DNA of 64,000 nt, from positions 248,001-312,000 of the forward strand of contig NC_018012.1 of the NCBI RefSeq assembly GCF_000227745.2. The letters are read 5' to 3'. The notes under the pieces are model-generated. The model was not told where the DNA came from. It saw only the letters and a program-made list of their open reading frames with translations, and searched no databases. Shown piece after piece: positions 46,467-54,965 of the stretch. The stretch comes from Thiocystis violascens DSM 198 (GTDB lineage: Bacteria; Pseudomonadota; Gammaproteobacteria; Chromatiales; Chromatiaceae). Positions within the stretch are counted from its first letter, which is position 1; every line of letters starts with the position of its first letter. The position numbers were made by a program, and so were the translations under genes.

Positions 46467-46470
46467 GACA
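46453..46470. promoter_or_regulatory. PpsR/CrtJ operator upstream of pucB4
   Basis: TGTCAAGCTAATCTGACA, an exact TGT-N12-ACA box. An upstream companion (TGT at 46429, ACA at 46442) has only 10 nt between half-sites and is non-canonical. Confidence 0.75.
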
Positions 46471-46675
46471 CGTAATATCACGTATCTATCCTGTTTTATT
46501 GACTGGCGTAGACTCGTTATTTCGGTAGTGCGTGATCGGTCGGCGGCGTTTGCGAAGTGCGGTCGAGGCGGCTCCGATCATGTGTTTTTGGTTGTGGCGA
46601 GTTCCGTCATGACTTTTGGTCGTTGTTTCATCCATGAAGCAGCGTGTCATCAATTCCCGATGGGGAGATCCTTCG

Positions 46676-46801
46676 ATGAATGGCTTAACCGAACAGCAGG
46701 CGAAAGAGTTCCACGAGCAGTTCAAGATTACCTATACCGCCTTTGTTGGCCTTGCGGCCCTGGCGCACATGATGGTGCTTGCCGCGAACCCTTGGTTTTA
46801 A
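46676..46801 (+). CDS. pucB: LH2 beta polypeptide 4
   Basis: 41 residues (MNGLTEQQAKEFHEQF...NPWF) with ligand His and H+9 Trp. GGGGAGA lies before the ATG. It follows its own PpsR-box promoter by about 205 bp. The protein is identical to copy 5. Confidence 0.92.
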   Translation: MNGLTEQQAKEFHEQFKITYTAFVGLAALAHMMVLAANPWF

Positions 46802-46828
46802 TCCTGACCACCTAACGAGATCAAGACA

Positions 46829-46990
46829 ATGAGCGAAATCGCAAAGCCGAAGAACCCCGATGACGATTGGAAAATCTGGCTGGTGGTCAATCCGTCGACC
46901 TGGTTGATGCCGATCCTGTTTGCCGTGCTGCTGATCGTGCTGACCGTGCACATCACCGTCCTGAACCTTGGTTGGTTTACCTGGGGCTGA
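46829..46990 (+). CDS. pucA: LH2 alpha polypeptide 4
   Basis: 53 residues, identical in DNA to pucA3 within the tandem duplication. 27 bp after pucB4. Confidence 0.92.
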   Translation: MSEIAKPKNPDDDWKIWLVVNPSTWLMPILFAVLLIVLTVHITVLNLGWFTWG

Positions 46991-47000
46991 GGATGTTGCA

Positions 47001-47032
47001 GGGACTGTGGTCGCCACGGCGGCGGCAGTCCC
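47001..47032 (+). terminator. Stem-loop after pucA4
   Basis: Duplicate of the GGGACTG/CAGTCCC hairpin at 45598-45629. Confidence 0.6.
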
Positions 47033-47103
47033 AAGAGATTGTTGCGTCATCGTCTCCCTGGTCAGCGGTGATCGTCCGTCGCGATCCCGTGTCAGTGGGT
47101 CAC

Positions 47104-47201
47104 GGCCATTCAGTTAAGCCGTTCATGGTTCGAGGGCCTCACCACGAACGGCTTAACTGAATGGCCATGGCCTCACCACGAACGGTTTAACTGAATGGCC
47201 G
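47104..47201. repeat. Palindromic dispersed repeat in unit 2
   Basis: Second copy of the element at 45701-45798, shifted by 1,403 bp. Confidence 0.75.
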
Positions 47202-47263
47202 TGGTGTCAGTGGGGCCGTTCGCGATCTGTCTATCGACCTGGTGAAACGACACTCAAATTCCC

Positions 47264-47836
47264 ATGAAAGAGCCCCTTTTCATCCGCCCCCTGAGTGCCG
47301 AGGAGCGGCAGACCCTGGAAGCCGGCCTTTGCGCATCCGATTCCTTCATCCGGCGCCGCTGCCAGATTCTGCTGTCCAATGCCGATGGTCATACGGCCCC
47401 GAAACTTTCCGTCATGCTCGGTTGCGCCTCGGAAACCGCGCGTAGTGCCCTGCGCGCCTTTGCTGTCGAGGGGCTGGAATGTCTCAACGCGAAGTCGCGC
47501 CGCCCCAAGAATCTCCACCGTCCCTTGCTGGAGGGCGAGCAAGCCGAGCAACTCCGTGCGTTACTCCACTTTCATCCGCGGGAGTTTGGCAAATCGGCCA
47601 ATCTCTGGACCCTGTCCTTGATCGCTGAAGTTGCCTTCGAGCGTGGCCTGACTGGACGGTTGTTGTGCATTGAAGCGATTCGGCAGGTGTTGAAGCGGCT
47701 GGGAGTCGACTGGAAGCAGGCCAAACACTGGTCTGCCAACCCCTTCTTGCGCGATGCGCGTCGAGAAGCGCCGCAGTCTGCTGTCCGTGCGGGTGGCGAC
47801 AACGCCGGAATTCCCGCCGTTGCCTGGCGAGTGTAA
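47264..47836 (+). pseudogene. Truncated IS630-type transposase, copy 2
   Basis: Exact duplicate of the 190-residue frame at 45861-46433, arising from the tandem duplication. It carries only the DNA-binding part. Confidence 0.8.
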
Positions 47837-47855
47837 AAAACTTGACATCCTGGCA

Positions 47856-47873
47856 TGTCAAGCTAATCTGACA
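47856..47873. promoter_or_regulatory. PpsR/CrtJ operator upstream of pucB5
   Basis: Second copy of the TGT-N12-ACA box at 46453-46470; the matching TTGACA lies at 47842-47847. Confidence 0.75.
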
Positions 47874-48078
47874 CGTAATATCACGTATCTATCCTGTTTT
47901 ATTGACTGGCGTAGACTCGTTATTTCGGTAGTGCGTGATCGGTCGGCGGCGTTTGCGAAGTGCGGTCGAGGCGGCTCCGATCATGTGTTTTTGGTTGTGG
48001 CGAGTTCCGTCATGACTTTTGGTCGTTGTTTCATCCATGAAGCAGCGTGTCATCAATTCCCGATGGGGAGATCCTTCG

Positions 48079-48204
48079 ATGAATGGCTTAACCGAACAGC
48101 AGGCGAAAGAGTTCCACGAGCAGTTCAAGATTACCTATACCGCCTTTGTTGGCCTTGCGGCCCTGGCGCACATGATGGTGCTTGCCGCGAATCCCTGGTT
48201 TTAA
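48079..48204 (+). CDS. pucB: LH2 beta polypeptide 5
   Basis: 41 residues, protein identical to beta 4. The tandem duplication ends inside this gene (last shared base about 48191), after which the DNA resembles the pucB2 end (AATCCCTGG). Confidence 0.92.
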   Translation: MNGLTEQQAKEFHEQFKITYTAFVGLAALAHMMVLAANPWF

Positions 48205-48231
48205 TCCTGACCACCTGACGAGAACAAGACA

Positions 48232-48393
48232 ATGAGCGAAATCGCAAAGCCCAAGAATCCCGATGACGATTGGAAAATCTGGCTGGTGGTCAATCCGTCG
48301 ACCTGGCTGATGCCGATCCTGTTTGCCGTGCTGCTGATCGTGCTGACCGTGCATGTCACCGTCCTGTCGCTCGGCTGGTTTACCTGGGGCTGA
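48232..48393 (+). CDS. pucA: LH2 alpha polypeptide 5
   Basis: 53 residues; differs from alphas 2-4 only after the ligand H41 (HVTVLSLGWFTWG instead of HITVLNLGWFTWG). W52 is kept. Last gene of the array. Confidence 0.92.
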   Translation: MSEIAKPKNPDDDWKIWLVVNPSTWLMPILFAVLLIVLTVHVTVLSLGWFTWG

Positions 48394-48402
48394 CATTGAC
48401 GC

Positions 48403-48439
48403 GGGGATGGTCGCGATCCTTGCGATTGCCGCGATCCCC
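48403..48439 (+). terminator. Stem-loop after pucA5
   Basis: GGGGAT (48403-48408) pairs with ATCCCC (48434-48439), with an inner CGCGATC-rich part. A second hairpin, CCTGTGG/CCACAGG, lies at 48468-48492. Together they probably close the LH2 array transcript before kaiC. Confidence 0.5.
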
Positions 48440-48682
48440 TACCGCGCATCTCCTGTAGATCCCGAACCCTGTGGCAAGGGATTGCCCACAGGTTGAACCA
48501 TGAATCACCCTCATTAATACAGGGATGCTGTGCGACAGCCTCCCGCTTTCTCTGCTGGCTGGGTTAAAATAACGAGCGCTTGAGGGCTATGTGCCCTTGA
48601 TGAGCATCACCTCCCTCGTTCCCGAAGACGGTCATCTAAGATCGCGACAGCGACGAATGACCTTCAAATCCCAGGTACATCC

Positions 48683-50392
48683 ATGCAGACTGGACCACAT
48701 AACGGCCCTGACTCCCCTTCGCTCGCGAAATGCCGCACCGGTATTCGTGGCCTTGACGAAATCACCGAGGGCGGACTTCCGCGGGGGCGGCCGACGCTGG
48801 TCTGCGGCGCGGCGGGCAGCGGTAAAACCCTGTTGGCGATGGAGTTCATCGTCCGTGGCGCGCGCGAACTCGATGAGCCGGGTGTCTTCATGGCCTTCGA
48901 GGAGACCGAGGGCGAGCTGACCGCAAACGTCCATTCGCTCGGTTTCGATCTCGATGGACTGGTCGCCCGGAATCAGGTCGCGCTGGATTACGTCTATATC
49001 GAACGTAGCGAGATCGAAGAGACCGGCGATTATGGACTCGACGGGCTTTTTATCCGACTTGGCGGCATGATCGAACAGGTTGGCGCCCGGCGCGTCGCCC
49101 TTGACGGCATCGAGGCGTTGTTCGCCGCGCTGCCCAGCGAGGGGATCCTGCGCGCCGAACTGCGTCGACTGTTCCGCTGGCTCAAGGATCAGGGCGTGAC
49201 CGCCGTCATCACAGGCGAGCAGGGCGAGAACACGCTCACCCGTCATGGTCTGGAGGAATACGTGAGCGACTGCGTCATCTTCCTCGACCATCGCGTCAAC
49301 AATCAGGTCGCCACGCGCCGCCTGCGCATCGTCAAATATCGCGGCTCCCGACACGGAACCAACGAATATCCCGCGCTCATCGACGAGTTCGGTCTCAGCG
49401 TCCTGCCGATCAGCTCCGTCAGTCTCGACCATCGGGCGTCGCGCGAGCGGGTGTCCACCGGGATTCCGCGGCTGGATGCCATGCTCAGCGGCCAGGGCTA
49501 CTTCAAGGGCAGCAGCGTGCTTATCTCCGGAACCGCCGGCGCCGGCAAGAGCAGCCTCGCGGCGGCGTTCGCCGACAGCGTCTGTCAGCGGGGCGGTCGC
49601 TGTCTCTACTGGTCGTCCGAGGAGTCCTCGGATCAGATTCTGCGTAACATGAGCTCGATCGGCATCGATCTCGGTCGGCACATCCAGTCCGGATTGCTGC
49701 AATGTTTCGCCGTCCGGCCTACCCTCTACGGGCTGGAGAATCATCTGGTCCGACTCCATAAGCTGGTGGGCGAACAGCGGCCCGAGGCGGTCATCCTCGA
49801 CCCCATCACCAACTTCGCGGCGGTCGGCGATGCCGCCGAGGTCAAGATCATGCTGACGCGGGTGATCGACTTCCTGAAGAAGGAGGGCATCACGGCGGTC
49901 TTCACCAGTCTGACGCAGGGAGGCGGTCATGGTCAGTTGGAGCAGACCGACGAGGGAATCAGCACCCTGACCGATACCTGGCTGTTGGTACAGATGGTTC
50001 AGTCCGGTGGAGAACGGAACCGTCTGCTCTATGTTCTCAAGAGCCGCGGCATGGCGCATTCCAATCAGGTACGGGAACTGCTGCTCAGCGATCGCGGCAT
50101 CGATCTGGCCGATGTCTACACCGGCACGGGACTGCTCCAGACCGGCTCGGAACGGCTTGCCCAGCAGTCTCGCGACCAGTCCGCGGCACTCGCCGAACGC
50201 CAGGCCAGCGAACGGCGCCGACGCCTTCTGGAAAAGGAGCGGCGCGTGCTTGCCGCGCGGATCCAGGCACTCCAGGCGCAGCTTGCCGGGGTGGAAGAGG
50301 ACGCGGCGAGTGCCGAGTCGGAAGAGACGCAGCGCCTCGCGGCGACCGTCCAGACCGAGGCTGACATGAAGCTTGCCCGTTATGCCGATTGA
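48683..50392 (+). CDS. kaiC: KaiC-family clock ATPase/kinase with C-terminal coiled-coil extension
   Basis: Double-RecA protein of 569 residues that auto-phosphorylates and hydrolyses ATP. CI domain about 15-240 with Walker A GAAGSGKT (42-49) and catalytic Glu pair E73/E74; CII domain about 255-480 with GTAGAGKS (283-290), E313/E314, and S427/T428 in [10 protein letters not shown], matching the phospho-sites S431/T432 of cyanobacterial KaiC. Residues about 488-560 form a long charged, Ala/Leu/Arg-rich helix predicted to be a coiled coil, like the tail of Rhodobacter sphaeroides KaiC. It is followed by two kaiB genes, a hybrid kinase and a FixJ-type regulator. Confidence 0.93.
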   Translation: MQTGPHNGPDSPSLAKCRTGIRGLDEITEGGLPRGRPTLVCGAAGSGKTLLAMEFIVRGARELDEPGVFMAFEETEGELTANVHSLGFDLDGLVARNQVALDYVYIERSEIEETGDYGLDGLFIRLGGMIEQVGARRVALDGIEALFAALPSEGILRAELRRLFRWLKDQGVTAVITGEQGENTLTRHGLEEYVSDCVIFLDHRVNNQVATRRLRIVKYRGSRHGTNEYPALIDEFGLSVLPISSVSLDHRASRERVSTGIPRLDAMLSGQGYFKGSSVLISGTAGAGKSSLAAAFADSVCQRGGRCLYWSSEESSDQILRNMSSIGIDLGRHIQSGLLQCFAVRPTLYGLENHLVRLHKLVGEQRPEAVILDPITNFAAVGDAAEVKIMLTRVIDFLKKEGITAVFTSLTQGGGHGQLEQTDEGISTLTDTWLLVQMVQSGGERNRLLYVLKSRGMAHSNQVRELLLSDRGIDLADVYTGTGLLQTGSERLAQQSRDQSAALAERQASERRRRLLEKERRVLAARIQALQAQLAGVEEDAASAESEETQRLAATVQTEADMKLARYAD

Positions 50393-50409
50393 TACGGAGC
50401 GTTGAGACC

Positions 50410-50730
50410 ATGAATCAATCCGTCACGGAACCGCGTCATCAGGATCAGGACGCCGAGTGCTGGTGTCTGCGACTCTATGTCGCGGGCCAGAGCCCGCGTT
50501 CGATCCAGGCTTTTCAGAATCTCAAGGAGTTGTGCGAGACGCATCTTGCCGGTCGTTATGAGATCGAGATCATCGACCTGATCGAGAATCCGCGACTGGC
50601 TCGGGGCGATCAGATCGTCGCGGTGCCGACACTGGTCCGCAAACTTCCCGAACCGGTGCGCAAGATCATCGGCGATCTCTCGAATACCGATCGGGTGCTG
50701 GTCGGGCTGGATTTGCGTCCGCGGGGCTGA
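50410..50730 (+). CDS. kaiB: KaiB-like protein 1
   Basis: Thioredoxin-like clock protein of 106 residues that binds KaiC in its fold-switched state. [17 protein letters not shown], the [26 protein letters not shown] segment with the cis-Pro loop, and the C-terminal [24 protein letters not shown] are strong KaiB matches. The start at 50410 is 17 bp after kaiC; an in-frame ATG at 50389 overlaps kaiC. A 16-residue N-terminal extension contains Cys. Confidence 0.92.
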   Translation: MNQSVTEPRHQDQDAECWCLRLYVAGQSPRSIQAFQNLKELCETHLAGRYEIEIIDLIENPRLARGDQIVAVPTLVRKLPEPVRKIIGDLSNTDRVLVGLDLRPRG

Positions 50731-50757
50731 ACGTCAACCGATCAATCAGGGGTCACC

Positions 50758-51159
50758 ATGGCGGGCAAAAGCAAGACGTTAACAGGGGGCGACTTATCGG
50801 GATCGACGCAAGGAGGCGATGGCCTCGCCAGCTTCGAGGTCGCGGCCCAGGCGCAAGCCAGCGCCGGCTATGTCCTCAGGCTCTATGTGGCCAGCCTGAC
50901 GCCACGCTCCATGGCCGCGATCCGTTCGGTCAAGGAGGTCTGCGAGAAACATCTCCAGGGTCGTTATGAGTTGGAGGTCATCGATATCTACGAGCATCCG
51001 ACGCTGGCCAAGGGCGAGCAGATCGTTGCCGCACCGACCCTGATCAAGCAACTGCCGTTGCCGCTGCGCCGCCTGATTGGCGACATGGCCGACGAGCAGC
51101 GGGTGCTGGTGGGACTGGATCTGCGTGCCAGGAACGACGGCAAAAGCACCAAGGGTTAG
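50758..51159 (+). CDS. kaiB: KaiB-like protein 2 with N-terminal extension
   Basis: 133 residues; the last 95 are a second KaiB domain ([62 protein letters not shown]). The first about 38 residues are low-complexity Gly/Ser/Ala. It starts 27 bp after kaiB1. The two copies differ enough to have separate partners, which is inference. Confidence 0.9.
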   Translation: MAGKSKTLTGGDLSGSTQGGDGLASFEVAAQAQASAGYVLRLYVASLTPRSMAAIRSVKEVCEKHLQGRYELEVIDIYEHPTLAKGEQIVAAPTLIKQLPLPLRRLIGDMADEQRVLVGLDLRARNDGKSTKG

Positions 51160-51169
51160 GGAGCACCCA

Positions 51170-53359
51170 ATGCCAGGTTCAGCCAGCCACCCCACAATTG
51201 CCAGTCTTCAGGCCGAGAACGCGGAACTGCGAGCGCGTCTCGAAGAGGCCGAGGAAACCGTGCGGGCGATTCGCGAGGGCGAGGTCGACGCCGTCATCGT
51301 GAGCGGCAGCCAGGGCGATCGCGTCTTCTCGCTGATGGAGACCGAAAACCTGCACCGGTTGATGGTCGAGACGATGAACGAGGCCGGTCTCGCCATCTCC
51401 ACGGACGGTCTGCTGCTCTACTGCAACGAATGCGCGGCTACCCTGCTGAAGCGGCCGCGCAATCGCCTGCTGGGTCGCCGGCTCGACGAGTTCGTGGCGC
51501 CTCGGGATTTGCGCCGGCTGCATGCCGTGCTGGCGACCTCGCCACGGGAAACCGCGGACGATCGGGTGGTGTTCCTTGCCGCGGACGGCGAAGAGGTGCC
51601 GCTGCACCTCTGGGCCAGCCGGCTCGATCGCCCGGAGGAGCCTCTGATCTGTCTGGTTGGCACCGATCTCACCCGGCTTGAGGCCGATCGGGCACTGGTC
51701 GCGCAGCTCGAAAAGCAGCAGCGGGCAATCTTCGCCTCCCGTGCCGAGGCGCTCGAACTCATGGCCGAGGCGGTGGAGGCGCGCGAGCAGGCGGCGCAAT
51801 CGGCCCGCGAACTTCAGGAGAGCGATCAGCGCAAGGATGCTTTTCTCGCCACGCTCGCCCATGAGTTGCGCAATCCGCTCGCCGCGATTCTCAATGCGCT
51901 TGAGATCCTGCGCCAGAGCGATGTCCGCGATCCCCTCGCCAACCGTGCTCGGGAGGTCATGGAACGTCAGTTCGCGCATCTGGCGCGACTGGTCGACGAT
52001 CTGCTGGAAGTCTCGCGCATCACCCGCGGCAAGATCGCGCTGCGCAGGGAGCCGGTCGAGTTGGCCACGATCATCGACAGCGCTGTGGAGACCGTTCGCC
52101 CACTGATCGATGCGGCTCAACAGCGACTCAGAGTAAAGCTGCCCCGTCAACCGCTGTGGCTGGGCGCCGATCAGATGCGCCTGGCCCAGGTCTTCGGCAA
52201 CCTGCTCAACAACGCCACCAAATACACCGGCGCAGGGGGAGAAATCAGGCTCGATGTCCGGCGGCAAAACGGGGCGGTTCGGGTCACGGTGCGCGACACC
52301 GGGGTGGGCATCCCCGCCGACCTCTTACCGCGCGTGTTCGATCTCTTCCAGCAGGGCGATCCAGACCAGTTGCGGGTCCACGGCGGTCTCGGGATTGGGT
52401 TGTCGCTGGTGCGCAGCCTGGTCGAGCTGCATGACGGCTGGGTCGAGGCGCGGAGCGCCGGGCCAGGGCAGGGGAGCGAGCTGGTGGTCTCTCTTCCGCT
52501 TGCGAAAGGGCGAATGCGGACCTCGCAGCGACCAGCGAAGCCCGCGCCACCCCGCCTTCGTGACGGTGTCGGCTTGTCGCCAGACTGCCGTATTTTGGTC
52601 GTCGACGACAACCGGGACGCCGCGAACAGCCTGGCGGCGCTGCTCGAACTCAAGGGTGGCGCCGTGCACGTCGCCTATGACGGACCCTCGGCCCTCGCGG
52701 TCATGGACGAACTCAGGCCGAACCTGGCGATTCTCGATCTGGGCATGCCTGGTATGGATGGCCACGAGGTGGCCCGCCGTATCCGCGCGCGTCCGGAGTG
52801 CCGGGAGACCACGCTGATTGCGATGACCGGACGCTGTCAGGAGACGGATCGGCAGGGCTCGCTGGACGCCGGGTTCGATCACCATCTCGTCAAGCCGGTG
52901 CCGCTGGACGTCCTGGACGCCCTGCTGCTGGCCTTTCAGGATCGACCATCCGGGGATTCCGAGTTGTCCGGCATCGCAAGGATCGCATGCCCAGAGTCCT
53001 CCGGGCCGGCGCCGAGGCAGCGATTCGCGACGCTGATTCGGGCGCTGGAGCAGGAGCAGGAGACGGATACCGAGCGCGACCGGCAGGCCGATGCCATGGA
53101 GCCGATCTTCGCCGCGCTGATCCATGATCTGGCGCAACCCTTGAATACCGTGGGGTGCTATGCCGTCGCGGCGCGTAACCTGGCCATCAAATCGGGCGGC
53201 GACCCGGCGCGTCTGTGCGAGGCGCTCCGCGGGATCGATCAACAGATCCAGCTTGCCGGCACGGCCATGGATCGTCTGCGCGAGCGGTTTCGCGGCAGGG
53301 CGTTACCCTTCGCGGGTCATTCAAGCGATGATGGCATGGATGTCGCGCGCAATGACTGA
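51170..53359 (+). CDS. Hybrid histidine kinase: PAS, HisKA, HATPase, receiver, and a second H-box-like segment
   Basis: Cytoplasmic 729-residue sensor with no membrane helix. Coiled coil 10-40; PAS-like domain about 58-170; long coiled coil 170-222; HisKA with H231 (LAHELRNPL); HATPase with N-box LLNNATKYT and G-boxes DTGVGIP, GGLGIGLSLV (about 340-445); receiver about 472-590 with D523 and K575. A C-terminal part (about 625-705) contains IHDLAQPLNT with H652 and a helical stretch like a dimerisation domain, but no second ATPase. It starts 10 bp after kaiB2 and probably reads KaiC/KaiB output. Confidence 0.9.
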   Translation: MPGSASHPTIASLQAENAELRARLEEAEETVRAIREGEVDAVIVSGSQGDRVFSLMETENLHRLMVETMNEAGLAISTDGLLLYCNECAATLLKRPRNRLLGRRLDEFVAPRDLRRLHAVLATSPRETADDRVVFLAADGEEVPLHLWASRLDRPEEPLICLVGTDLTRLEADRALVAQLEKQQRAIFASRAEALELMAEAVEAREQAAQSARELQESDQRKDAFLATLAHELRNPLAAILNALEILRQSDVRDPLANRAREVMERQFAHLARLVDDLLEVSRITRGKIALRREPVELATIIDSAVETVRPLIDAAQQRLRVKLPRQPLWLGADQMRLAQVFGNLLNNATKYTGAGGEIRLDVRRQNGAVRVTVRDTGVGIPADLLPRVFDLFQQGDPDQLRVHGGLGIGLSLVRSLVELHDGWVEARSAGPGQGSELVVSLPLAKGRMRTSQRPAKPAPPRLRDGVGLSPDCRILVVDDNRDAANSLAALLELKGGAVHVAYDGPSALAVMDELRPNLAILDLGMPGMDGHEVARRIRARPECRETTLIAMTGRCQETDRQGSLDAGFDHHLVKPVPLDVLDALLLAFQDRPSGDSELSGIARIACPESSGPAPRQRFATLIRALEQEQETDTERDRQADAMEPIFAALIHDLAQPLNTVGCYAVAARNLAIKSGGDPARLCEALRGIDQQIQLAGTAMDRLRERFRGRALPFAGHSSDDGMDVARND

Positions 53360-53445
53360 GAGCGCAGGGAGGCGGGTCGATTGATCTCCCGATGAAGCGA
53401 TCCGCGAGCGCGGGTTGTCGCCCCCAGTCACCGAAAGTGGAACCA

Positions 53446-54081
53446 ATGAACACCGAACCGATCGCCTACATTGTCGACGATGACCCCGCCCTGCGCGATG
53501 CGCTCTCCATGCTCCTGGAGTCGGTGGAAATCCGCGCCAGCGTCTTTGCCCGCGCCGAGGATCTGCTCAACTCGGGCGCGCTGACGCAGCCTGGCCCCGC
53601 CTGCCTGCTGGCCGATGTCCGCATGCCCGGCATCAGCGGGATTGCACTGCTGGAGCGTTTGCGCGAGGACGGCATCGAGATTCCCACCATTCTGATCACG
53701 GGATATGGCGATATCCCGATGGCGGTGCGGGCCATGAAGCTCGGCGCCATCGATTTCATCACCAAACCCGTGAACCATCAGGCGCTGCTGGAGTTGGTTC
53801 AGAATACCCTGCGCGACTACAGCCCGGCGGCGGCCCCGGATGCCGGCGCGGATTTGCTGTTACAGCGCTTTCAGGAGCTGACGCCGCGCGAACAGCAGGT
53901 ATTTCAGTGCATTACCGCCGGACAAAGCAACCGGATGGTGGCCGACGAGCTTGGGATCAGCGTTCGCACCGCGGAATTTCACCGCGCGCGGATCATGAAG
54001 AAGATGCAGATGCACAATCTCGCCGATCTCACGCTCGCTCGGGTGACGATTCAGGATCGGCTCTCGCAATCGGCGGGTTGA
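53446..54081 (+). CDS. FixJ-type LuxR-family response regulator
   Basis: 211 residues: receiver domain 1-125 with D57 (CLLADVRMPG), conserved Thr in LITGYGDI and K107 (FITKPVN), then a LuxR-type helix-turn-helix (about 145-205: LTPREQQVFQCITAGQSNRMVADEL). The start at 53446 (MNTEPIAYIVDDDP) is best. It lies 86 bp after the hybrid kinase; the kinase-like C-terminal H652 or H231 is its likely phospho-donor. Probably the transcriptional output of the kai cassette. Confidence 0.9.
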   Translation: MNTEPIAYIVDDDPALRDALSMLLESVEIRASVFARAEDLLNSGALTQPGPACLLADVRMPGISGIALLERLREDGIEIPTILITGYGDIPMAVRAMKLGAIDFITKPVNHQALLELVQNTLRDYSPAAAPDAGADLLLQRFQELTPREQQVFQCITAGQSNRMVADELGISVRTAEFHRARIMKKMQMHNLADLTLARVTIQDRLSQSAG

Positions 54082-54245
54082 GTTGCGCTCGATGGATCGA
54101 GGCATCGTATACTGAGTTTTCAATCACGGTCGTACCGGGGTGAAACCGCGTCCAGCCGGAGCGGCGCTGCGGTGAGGGTTTTCGTCAGCGACCGTCGGTT
54201 TTTAAATGGCGTATCGGTGGATCCCCGATGCCTGGAGGTTGCCTC

Positions 54246-54935
54246 ATGAATCCCCTGTCCCGTATCGATCCCGACGATCCCTATCCGCAGAGCGATGGCG
54301 AACCGATGGCCGAGAATACCCTGCAATACGATTGGATCGTCAAGCTCAAGGAAAATCTCGAACTTCGCTTCGCCGACCGCCCGGATGTCTTCGTGGCCGG
54401 CGATCTGTTCTGGTACCCGGTGCCGGATCGCCGCATCACCGGTCCTCTGGCGCCGGATGTGATGGTCGCCTTCGGGCGTCCCAAGGGACCGCGCGGCTGT
54501 TACAAACAATGGGAGGAGGGCGGCATTGCCCCGCAGGTCGTCTTTGAAGTCCTGTCGCCCTCGAACAGCGCCAAGGAACTGCGCGACAAGCGCGACTTTT
54601 ACGAAACCTATGGTGTCGAGGAATACTACCTCTACGATCCCGAGCGCAACCGGCTGGAGGTCTGGCTGCGACAGGGCGAGCGCTTGCAGCCGGTCTCGCA
54701 TCTGAACGGTTGGGTCAGCCCGCGGCTCGGCATTCGATTCGCCTTGAGCCGGGAGCGTTTGGAGGTGTTTCATCCCGATGGGAGTCCCTTTCGTTCGCCG
54801 CTGGAAATGGCGTTCCTGGCGCGAGAAGAGCGGGCGCGCGCGGAACAGGCCGATCTGCGCGCGGAACAGGAACATCGGCGAGCGGAGAAATTGGCCGCGC
54901 GTTTGCGGGCGTTGGGGATCGACCCCGATGTCTGA
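54246..54935 (+). CDS. Uma2-family (DUF820) PD-(D/E)XK nuclease-like protein
   Basis: 229 residues. The DUF820 core contains VAGDLFWYPVPD, GPLAPDVMVAFG (conserved Asp), PQVVFEVLSPSN (Glu) and the DFYETYGVEEYYLYDP segment. The C-terminus is a charged coiled-coil (AREERARAEQADLRAEQEHR). The start at 54246 follows GGAGG with 7-nt spacing. Such genes are abundant in phototrophs and have no firm role. Confidence 0.9.
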   Translation: MNPLSRIDPDDPYPQSDGEPMAENTLQYDWIVKLKENLELRFADRPDVFVAGDLFWYPVPDRRITGPLAPDVMVAFGRPKGPRGCYKQWEEGGIAPQVVFEVLSPSNSAKELRDKRDFYETYGVEEYYLYDPERNRLEVWLRQGERLQPVSHLNGWVSPRLGIRFALSRERLEVFHPDGSPFRSPLEMAFLAREERARAEQADLRAEQEHRRAEKLAARLRALGIDPDV

Positions 54936-54965
54936 GCCAATCATGAGGCGATACCGAACTTTGTT

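Larger units (their letters stand above)
45315..48191. repeat. Near-perfect 1,403-bp tandem duplication inside the LH2 array
   Basis: Sequence 45315-46788 is repeated, as far as I can read without a difference, at 46718-48191, a shift of 1,403 bp. Each unit carries the end of a pucB, a pucA, its hairpin, a palindromic repeat, a truncated IS630-type transposase, a PpsR-box promoter and the start of the next pucB. The edges lie inside pucB genes, so unequal crossing-over between pucB copies is the likely origin. Confidence 0.9.

Noticed and set aside
46351..46815. 154-residue plus-strand frame spanning the PpsR box (and its copy at 47754)
   Set aside because: It runs out of frame through the transposase end, the promoter and pucB4; no domain, so a shadow.
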